A DNA stretch of 64,000 nt. Source: Steromphala cineraria (Eukaryota > Mollusca > Gastropoda > Trochida > Trochidae). The translations under genes were made by a program, and so were the position numbers. This document shows, piece by piece, positions 52,647 to 64,000 of this stretch (position 1 is the first letter of the stretch; each line of letters begins with the position of its first letter). The DNA is taken from the NCBI GenBank assembly GCA_916613615.1, contig OU744730.1, positions 19,881,406-19,945,405 on the forward strand, written 5' to 3'. The notes beneath the pieces are model-generated. The model saw nothing but the letters and a program-made list of their open reading frames with translations, was not told the origin of the DNA and ran no database searches.

Positions 52647-53658
52647 ATACCCCCGCCTGTAGTTTGACCGCCTTTCTTTGACGAAAATAGTGAAAAGTCA
52701 TATGTTCTGATAAGTCCTAGGATTGTTACCGTATTTTCCCATCACATGATATAGAAAATAACATTAAAATTTAATTTGTCTGAATAGGTGTGAACTGGTA
52801 TAACTATGATAATAAATGTTTTACAACAAACTCTCACCTTCCATTCAGTTCCATGTAGGTCAATTTATATTCCAATATATGTATTCTTTGCAGTGGTATT
52901 AACATTCCAAAATATGTATTCTTTGCAGTGGTAACAATATCAGTCATGTTCTCTGTTCATACAGTGTCCATATGAGTATCACAATAGGTCTCAATCCCTT
53001 TCTTTTGGTTACTTCCCAAAAGATAACTTGAAGGCAAAACAGTCACATTTACAATGTTTATACGGTATGTGTTTGTCATTAGGAAATATATTTACAAGCT
53101 TGATCCTCAACCTACTGTTTTCGGACTGTTTTGGTTCAAAATTTCAAAAATTATTTGAACTTTGGAATTAAAACCCCTAAAAGGCACAACAGCATCATAT
53201 AGGTTACTGCCATACCAAGAAAATTCCAAGTGATATAGTTTTTAAATTATGATCCGGAAACGACACAAAGTCCGAATATCTGACCGTTTTTGGTCAAAAT
53301 TTCAAACATTATTTGAACGTTGGAGGTGAAACCCCTAAAAGGCACAACAGCATCATGTAGGCTACTGCCATACCAAATTTGAAGTTTCCAAGTGGTATAG
53401 TTTTCAAATTATGCTCCGGAAACACGACAAAGTCCAGAAATCGGATGGTTTTTGGTCAAAATTTCAAAAATTATTTGAACCATTGAGATGAACCCCTAAA
53501 AGGCACAACAGCATCATATAGGCTACTGCCATACAAAATTTAAAGTTTGTAAGTGGTATAGTTTTAGAGTAATGCTTCGGAAACGATTTCGGACGGACGG
53601 ACGGACGGACGGACACGCGGGGCGCTATATACCCCCGACTACGTCGTAGCGGGGGTAT
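52647..53658. mobile_element. 1-kb element bounded by ATACCCCCGC / GCGGGGGTAT
   Basis: The left end is ATACCCCCGC at 52647-52656 and its complement GCGGGGGTAT is at 53649-53658. The right end is a fold-back, TATACCCCCGACTACGTC...GCGGGGGTATA. Inside are three tandem units of about 160 bp (about 53118-53590; landmarks TTTGGTCAAAATTTCAAA, CCCCTAAAAGGCACAACAGC and ATCATATAGGCTACTGCCAT), then a short GGAC tract (53592-53613). It probably belongs to a common bivalve repeat family, recognised from memory only. No coding content. Confidence 0.6.
53592..53613 (+). repeat. GGAC microsatellite
   Basis: About five GGAC units directly after the third 160-bp unit. Confidence 0.9.
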
Positions 53659-55260
53659 AAAAACCCATTAAGAGAAATTAATACCATTGAATATTGGTTC
53701 TTAAAAAGAATGAAAACGTTCGCTTAACATTAATCTCTTGGTGGTGATGTTTCGTTGTATTCAGTAAATTTATGTTCTGACTTAAGCTGTGAAAGATCGT
53801 TTGGTGCATGAGAACGTACCAATATGCAGACCTTTCATGTGTACCATTTTTAACGTAACATAGAGACAACGTTGGCGGTTGTCTTACGCATTTGGTTTAC
53901 AATTAGAAACGATGCCAACAAAAATTCCAAGCTTGTGAAATATCAAAACAAGCCCTCTGTATGGCCACATTGAGTGATCCATAATAATGCTTGGTGAATG
54001 GCGATTTTTCTATAACGGGTATTCAATTTTGGCAAATTTAAGAGAGATTTTTTGCTACAGCTTTTGGTTTTTAAGTGTGTTGTTTTACTTTGGGGGTGAC
54101 AAGAATGGAATATGGACAGTTATAAAACGTGTGTGTCACATAGCAGTAAGATAGATTTTTCCGCAATTTTTACCAAAAATGTACTATTTATAAATTGCTA
54201 TGTAAAATCATTATATTTGAAATTTTGGAGTCAACAAGCCTTATAAAATGCCATGAAATAAAATATACTATAATGAACAATGTTTGAAGTAAAGATTATA
54301 TAATTGAAATTGAAAAGAAGTTTTTTTGCATTTCAAAGTTGACAATTTGCATTTTAAAGTTTACACGTTGCATTTTGAACCCCCATACTCTACAAAGAGT
54401 GTCAAATATGAGCTACATATTTCAGTATGTGACAGAAACATATTTTCTTCATTTCTTCAAAACCTTGAGCAATTGACTTTGGACATGTACACTATGATAC
54501 GACAAGAGCCCACCTGGCCTTTCAGACCAGATGAGCTAATATAAATAGCATACGTTTCAAGTGAACAAAATAATTTGGTTACTATACGTTGTTTTTTAGT
54601 TGGATTAACATTTTCTATGTTTACAAAGTGTACATTTAAGTTTCTCCCTTGTTTACCAACTGTATTTATTTACATTTATCTGTAAACGGACACATTAGAC
54701 TAATGTATGCGATCAAATTGAAGATCTAGGATTTTAGTTTTTAACTGTCAACAGTCAACCTAATAAATATTAAAACGCGTCCGTTATATCCGCGAGTAAA
54801 TGTGTATACCTCCTTTATTCTATTTTAAACAATCAGTAAATCATATTCATATAATACTTAATCTCCTTATGTTTACAAAATGACTTTAGTGAAATTACTT
54901 GATCGTTTAATTAATTAAGGCTTTGAGTAAAGCGAAATGTGACGTTGACATACGATATAAGTGGAAATTATGTAAGATATAAATAAATCAGAAATTGAAA
55001 TTTTATACAATTACCGTTATTAATTTCAATAAAAGGACAACACGTGAATGTCGAATTAGACATGTGAAGCATGTTTAACAATTATCTCGTTTAACGAACA
55101 ATGGGACAAATTAACGGTATATTAGTCACAGATTATCTGACATGGTAGCGCTACAACCCATTGTGATAAAATCAGGTCTCCCTATACCACTGCAGGGATT
55201 AAGAGCTTAAACATTTGTTTAATCTCCCCTTCGATCTCGATCACGTTAAATGTCGTCTTT
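53659..55260. other. intergenic upstream of gene 6
   Basis: AT-rich, no gene seen. Positions 54320-54385 contain three CATTT(C/T)AAAG-TTGACAATTTG-like repeats of about 22 bp. Confidence 0.4.
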
Positions 55261-55267
55261 GTTTATC

Positions 55268-55345
55268 GGTTGCTAATGACTACAGGTAGACTGGTTAGGA
55301 GGTATATAAGCGCTCTCCTCTTCAACTGCAGCACGGACTCAGTCT
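55268..55345 (+). promoter_or_regulatory. promoter of beta-tubulin gene 6
   Basis: X-box-like GGTTGCTAATGAC at 55268-55280, TATATAAG at 55303-55310, and an initiator region GCACGGACTCAGTC from 55331. The predicted start is near A55333, 30 nt from the TATA start, though an alternative at TCAGTC (55339-55344) is possible. The initiator word is less like TCACTGACT than in genes 2-4. Confidence 0.78.
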
Positions 55346-55398
55346 TGAGCGTCTTCAAACTCACTACACGAGTAAATTCCCCCGCACCAACATAAACC

Positions 55399-59575
<4,177 letters not shown>

Positions 59576-59738
59576 GCGCCCATTAAATGTCTCTTGGTCC
59601 GTCAGAAGCAGCTTAATTTTCAGTAATGAACAATTTGAACATAAAATGTACTAGTTATTTATCAAAAACCTATTTATTGACGAAATTTTCGGCTAAATGT
59701 TTAACATATTTTTGTTTTTATTGGCCAAGTTATTTGAA

Positions 59739-59744
59739 AATAAA
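59739..59744 (+). terminator. polyadenylation signal of gene 6
   Basis: AATAAA 163 nt after the stop, followed by GTTTGCTTTGTTG, a GT-rich downstream element. Confidence 0.75.
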
Positions 59745-59769
59745 GTTTGCTTTGTTGATCAACGTTGGT

Positions 59770-61548
59770 ATTTCATTTTATTCATTTTTCCATTACCTCT
59801 ATTATACAAGATGACCGATTCTCAAATCTATTTGTTACACAAGGTCATTGAATGTACTGTCAAGGAGTATTGATCGTTTCAACGTTGTAAGTAAAACGAG
59901 GAAAATAAAATATTTTATTCATAATTAGCTTGGCAATTTTCAAGTTCAATTGACAAAACTTCAACGGTTCAACATCACACATCAGATCTTAACAGATTCA
60001 CCATAACCTTCTTTTTAAAACTAATGAATATGTTATCATATATATGTGTAAGTGATCCAGTTTTGACCTTTTAAGCAAGAATAATTTAACTATTTGGATA
60101 TATTCATTTATAAATTTCAAACAAACAAACAAACAGATCACGAATCCGGTGAAAATAACAATAAAGAAGTTTCTGTTAAAGCACCTACAATAAAACCTCA
60201 ATGAGACAACGAGGGGTATCTGATTGTTTCTACTTAAGCGTTTCAACGTATTGACAAACTAAAAAGGAACAATTTCATTGCTGACATCAAACGATATGCG
60301 TGTACTTTTCTTGGTCACCTTTCACACAAGCCATGCAATAAATCCAAATAGTCTTTCTGAAACGATCATGGTTATTGTATAGGATATAACATGACTTTCG
60401 TATAAGTAAACACGATATGTTTAGGGAAAGGTCTTTCGGGGCCCTATTTGCATTAAAACTCAGTGTACATTCCAAGAAAATATAACGGGCCATACCCGTT
60501 CCAACTTATAAATCGCATAACAGAATATGCTCATTGCAAAAAACTAACAATTATGTTTTACTCCTTAAAGAGTTCAACCTCTTGCCGAAAAAGCCGTAAC
60601 AGATCAGTTCACTGTCTCAATAGGGACATTTGGATTCTCGATAGTCTTTGATGGAAAGAGAAGGTTTCCAAAACACTCCAATCGCATCAGATGGAAAGTA
60701 TGTTTTCATGTACAAAAAATCATGTCATTTTTTTTTCTTTTTCCTACATTATCTGGAACTATTCGTTCATGTTTAGAGATTGTTATTATCCATATTGACA
60801 ATTAAAATGGCTTTTGTTCATCATCCTTTATTTTCCTTTAATATAAAACAAAACGTAGCATGAACGACATAATAAATTGTAACTTTAACAGTACAAGTCA
60901 TACATCCACAGTGATATACTGCATGACTTGCATTGCTAATTTACTTGGAATAATAGTTAAGCTAAACAGAAGTATAGATACATGTTCATAAATACATGAA
61001 ACGACATTTTCAAATCGTTTTAAATGAAAGACTGAGCTGCTGTAATGTTAAAATATAATTGCGCATATGAATGAGTTATGAGAATGACGAAAGTTATTCT
61101 TTGGATAATCGTTTTGAATGTCAAGTCATGTTCTCATAGAGAATATTTTTATGATATTTTAAACGGAGACCGTAAAATCAAGGCAATCAACGACTCCAAA
61201 AGATATCATAAGTCTCCCCCACAAATTGTTGTCACGTAATAACATTATACATGTATATAGCACAATGGTCTCACTAACAGCAAGCAAGATATTTAAGAAG
61301 TGACTGAATTTGGCACATAGTTTTATATATTTCTTTTAAAATAGCTAATGACATCAAATCGAACGTGATCCTTCTACAAAAGGTATACAAACAAACAATT
61401 GCCAATAATCTAGTTTACACATAATGACATGACATACCACGATCGATAACACTTCTCTGACAATAGTCACAATATTCAAATGTCCTTATATATATCCACC
61501 TCATGACATACTATTTTTTTCGAAAAACGTTTTTCTTTTTAAATCATC
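59770..61548. other. intergenic between the array and the galactosyltransferase
   Basis: AT-rich. The right part is probably the 3' UTR of the minus-strand gene. No other gene is seen. Confidence 0.45.
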
Positions 61549-62610
61549 CTAAACAGAGTTCACAAACTCCCTCCAAATGTCATTGGCTAGTCCAGCAGAA
61601 ACTCTATTAGCTGTAATTCTCCGTCCAGAGACAATGTCTTCAGGCGATGGCGCTCTATCAACCCATGAAGTGAATCCTTCGACACTGATCAAAGATGCTC
61701 GACAGACGATCGACATTATTCCAGTAACGAATACATCTTCAATCGAAACATAAGGGAGATAACTCGACGAATTGTTGATACACTGCATTAGGTCACGTGA
61801 CAGCACGTACGTATTTCCGGCTGCGTAATGAGGATAATCGTGATGAGGGTAGATTTCAACATCCACTGCCCACCTACCGTGTCGCTTTGCAACACCGGAA
61901 GTGTAAATATGACCTATGACGCTATTCATTGGATGTACAATTTTCAAGAACTGATAAAGCAAAGGAACGTTTGTAAATGTGTCTTCATCCGCCTTGAGAA
62001 CATAATGGCTCTGTGGACATTCCTCCGCAACAAAACGTAGTCCCATTAAAACTTTTAAAGTTAAATTTTGGTAGGAATCGACAAAATCTCCTTGTAGAAT
62101 ATCATTGAATTCCTTGTCCTCGTGACTCACAAGACTTTTCATTGCTGGAATTTTTGGTTGTCCGAAAAGAAACAATATTTTGACTTTCAAAATGGCGGAA
62201 CTTCCGGGCCATGTTTCAGTGCTTGACACACTTCCCCACGTTTCTCTAATGGCCTGGCGTACATTGGTGTGCGAGTGCACTGAACATATCATCACTACTA
62301 GAAACGTATCCTTTTCACACAACTGCCATGGTCGAATCTCGTATTTGTAAGAAATTGGGTTCACTTCAGTTTCACGGGGTATGAAATAATCCGACATTGC
62401 AAGAGGATCGACGTCTCTGATTATGGTATAATTTAGAACATTTCCATCCTGACTGACAGCCTCTGCTTGTTTATCCGAGGTATTCGTTTCAGTATGTTTT
62501 TTAATTGGTATATATTTTGATCTTATAAATAAAGTCAAACCTCCTAGGATCGTGACACAAAGTAAAATCCGACTGCATCTTTTAAATCTGAAACAAAAAC
62601 AAAATTTCAT
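61549..62610 (-). CDS. beta-1,3-galactosyltransferase-like, GT31 family
   Basis: A type II Golgi glycosyltransferase that would add galactose or N-acetylglucosamine in beta-1,3 linkage to glycan acceptors. With the start at 62610 the protein has 353 residues. It has a short basic N-terminus, a membrane segment at about 15-29, a stem to about 100, then the catalytic domain. Family motifs in order: RQAIRETWG (118-126), DSYQNLTLK (178-186), the metal-binding DED (208-210 in KADEDTF), YPHYAAGNTYVLS (259-271) and EDV (291-293). Possible N-glycosylation sites are N60, N182 and N280. The frame stays open 25 codons further upstream. A good splice acceptor (T-rich, ending CAG) overlaps codons 3-8, so the first exon may instead lie upstream. 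The exact acceptor specificity cannot be read from sequence. Confidence 0.85.
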   Translation of the reverse strand: MKFCFCFRFKRCSRILLCVTILGGLTLFIRSKYIPIKKHTETNTSDKQAEAVSQDGNVLNYTIIRDVDPLAMSDYFIPRETEVNPISYKYEIRPWQLCEKDTFLVVMICSVHSHTNVRQAIRETWGSVSSTETWPGSSAILKVKILFLFGQPKIPAMKSLVSHEDKEFNDILQGDFVDSYQNLTLKVLMGLRFVAEECPQSHYVLKADEDTFTNVPLLYQFLKIVHPMNSVIGHIYTSGVAKRHGRWAVDVEIYPHHDYPHYAAGNTYVLSRDLMQCINNSSSYLPYVSIEDVFVTGIMSIVCRASLISVEGFTSWVDRAPSPEDIVSGRRITANRVSAGLANDIWREFVNSV

Positions 62611-62734
62611 TAAAATACTGCTGAATAGACGATTTTGTCCAACAGTTGCTTGAGGCGACGTAACGTGATTAAGGAGGTTGTACATGGAACACTCGTTGCA
62701 CTGCTGTGAAATTCAACGTTCTTATCTAGACTGT

Positions 62735-64000
62735 ATCCTGCCATCATTGAAATTCTAATGCTCCTTTTTGCAGATGATGTTATTTTACTGTCAGACACTG
62801 TCATTGGTTTACAAAATCAGCTAAATATATTGCATAGATATACCAAAGAATGGAAATTATCGGTTAATTTAGAGAAAACAAAAGTTATTGTATTTCGGAA
62901 GGGTGGCCATAATAAAGATAAATCTTATTTCAATGGAAACGAAGTGAATGTAGTTAACGGTTATAATTATCTTGGTATAACGTTTAATTCAAGCTTTAAC
63001 ATGGACAAGTGTGTATTGGACTTAGCACTGCGTGGCAAAAGAACATTATTCAATATCATGTCTGTTTCACATAAACTTGGAGTTCAGACACCACATGTAT
63101 TTTTTAAGCTGTTTGATAGTCAAATACAACCTATACAATCTATTATATGGATCTGAAGTGTGGGGTTATCAAAGATATGAATGTTTAGAATGAATTCACC
63201 TTCTAGCATGTAAAAAGTTCTTATGTATTGGTATATGTATACCGAAAATAGCTTACAAGATGATATTTCACTTAGATAATAACGGTAAGACAACATGGGT
63301 ATCGCATATAAGAACAATGTTATGGATATGGTTTTATATGGATTGGTCAAAATGTAGGGGATATTCAAATGTTATTGAAAGATTTCCGTATCGTTGCAAC
63401 TAATATGTTTTATCAAGGATGGCAATCAAATATAGAAAAAAGTTCACGTTATGATTTGTATAAAACATTTAAGAGTTTATTAGAACCAGAACAATATTTA
63501 TAATAGTTATCTTAGAAAGTTATACATTAAGTTCAGACTTGGGTTACTTAAACTTATGATAAACTATGGAAGATATATCTAACTTGAAAGATCACAGAGA
63601 CTCTGTCCATTATGTAATGATTCTATTGAAGACGAAATACATTTAACATTTGATTTTCCATTTTATATTGAACTAAGAACTAAATATATACCTGAACGCT
63701 TGCTTCGAAAAAACAAGTGCAACAGGATTTATCTCTATTTTGACATCAAAGGAGGACGATGTTATTTATAAGTTGTCATTGTTTATAAAGCATGGTACGG
63801 AATTAAGACAGAACAACTTAGATACTAATTCTTAGACCAAGATTAATATTATTTGCCAGAATCTTGTGTAGAGCAAAATGATTGTTAATATGAATCTGGT
63901 TATCGTTGTACTCATGATACAAATCCGAAATTGTTTATATTATATATACAATATTGTATACATGTATGTACTTTAAACTGTATATGAGCCAGAGGCCTCA
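62735..64000 (+). mobile_element. broken non-LTR retrotransposon 3' portion
   Basis: The frame 62758-63156 starts within the reverse transcriptase, with FADD (core F/YxDD motif), then WKLSVNLEKTK and YLGITF. Near 63120 a frameshift moves the product to another frame, which continues with LYGSEVWGYQ, and stops follow. Near 63600 the text LCNDSIEDEIH resembles the cysteine/histidine end of such polyproteins. The 5' portion and endonuclease are missing. The element runs past the window end, where GTATATGAGCCAGAGGCCT looks like its 3' UTR. It lies head-on to the galactosyltransferase, 5' of that gene. Inactive. Confidence 0.8.

Overview
The window is animal genomic DNA. It has AT-rich non-coding DNA, GC-richer coding exons, GT-AG introns, TATA/initiator promoters, AATAAA signals and many miniature DNA transposons. 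The gene content and repeat style (TTAA-flanked miniature elements, palindromes resembling Penelope-like element 3' ends, a non-LTR retrotransposon tail, a block bounded by GGGGGTAT motifs) look like a lophotrochozoan, most likely a bivalve mollusc. That placement is inference from recalled families, not from a search.

The backbone is a tandem array of six beta-tubulin genes, all on the + strand, spaced about 7-13 kb apart: gene 1 (5085-8113), gene 2 (15611-20118), gene 3 (24962-26988), gene 4 (34984-37577), gene 5 (42141-44164) and gene 6 (55399-59575). Each has the same three-exon plan: 57 nt; 109 nt; about 1.17 kb. Introns lie after codon 19 (phase 0) and inside codon 56 (phase 1). The five intact copies encode 446 or 447 residues. 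They differ at only a few sites (7, 30, 51, 91, 365, 368, 381) and in the acidic C-terminal tail. Exons are almost identical while introns and flanks are mostly unalignable, which is the pattern of concerted evolution. Gene 5 is damaged. It has a 1-nt deletion that truncates the protein at 310 residues, a 60-nt divergent patch at the GTP-binding loop, a degenerate TATA box, and a second broken start of exon 3 in its intron 2.

The six promoters share a design. An X-box-like half-site (GTTGCYA or GTTACTAATGAC) lies 21-34 nt before a TATA box, followed about 30-31 nt later by an initiator (TCACTGACT in three copies). More X-box-like sites lie in the second introns of genes 1, 2, 4 and 6. RFX control, as for ciliary genes, is the natural hypothesis, but it is not shown here.

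Intergenic DNA (8-15 kb, 20-25 kb, 27-35 kb, 37.6-42 kb, 44-55 kb) carries no convincing protein gene. It holds a 3-copy TTAA-flanked miniature element family (9976, 50346, 52135), a 1.27-kb terminal-inverted-repeat element (12069-13340), a 633-bp one (1204-1836), a 42-bp minisatellite (22097-22440), a TATG microsatellite (29134-29370), long palindromes, and several tandem and dispersed repeats.

At the right end a minus-strand beta-1,3-galactosyltransferase-like gene (GT31 family; 61549-62610) sits beside a broken non-LTR retrotransposon tail that runs off the window. I found no complete tRNA or rRNA gene and no CRISPR array.
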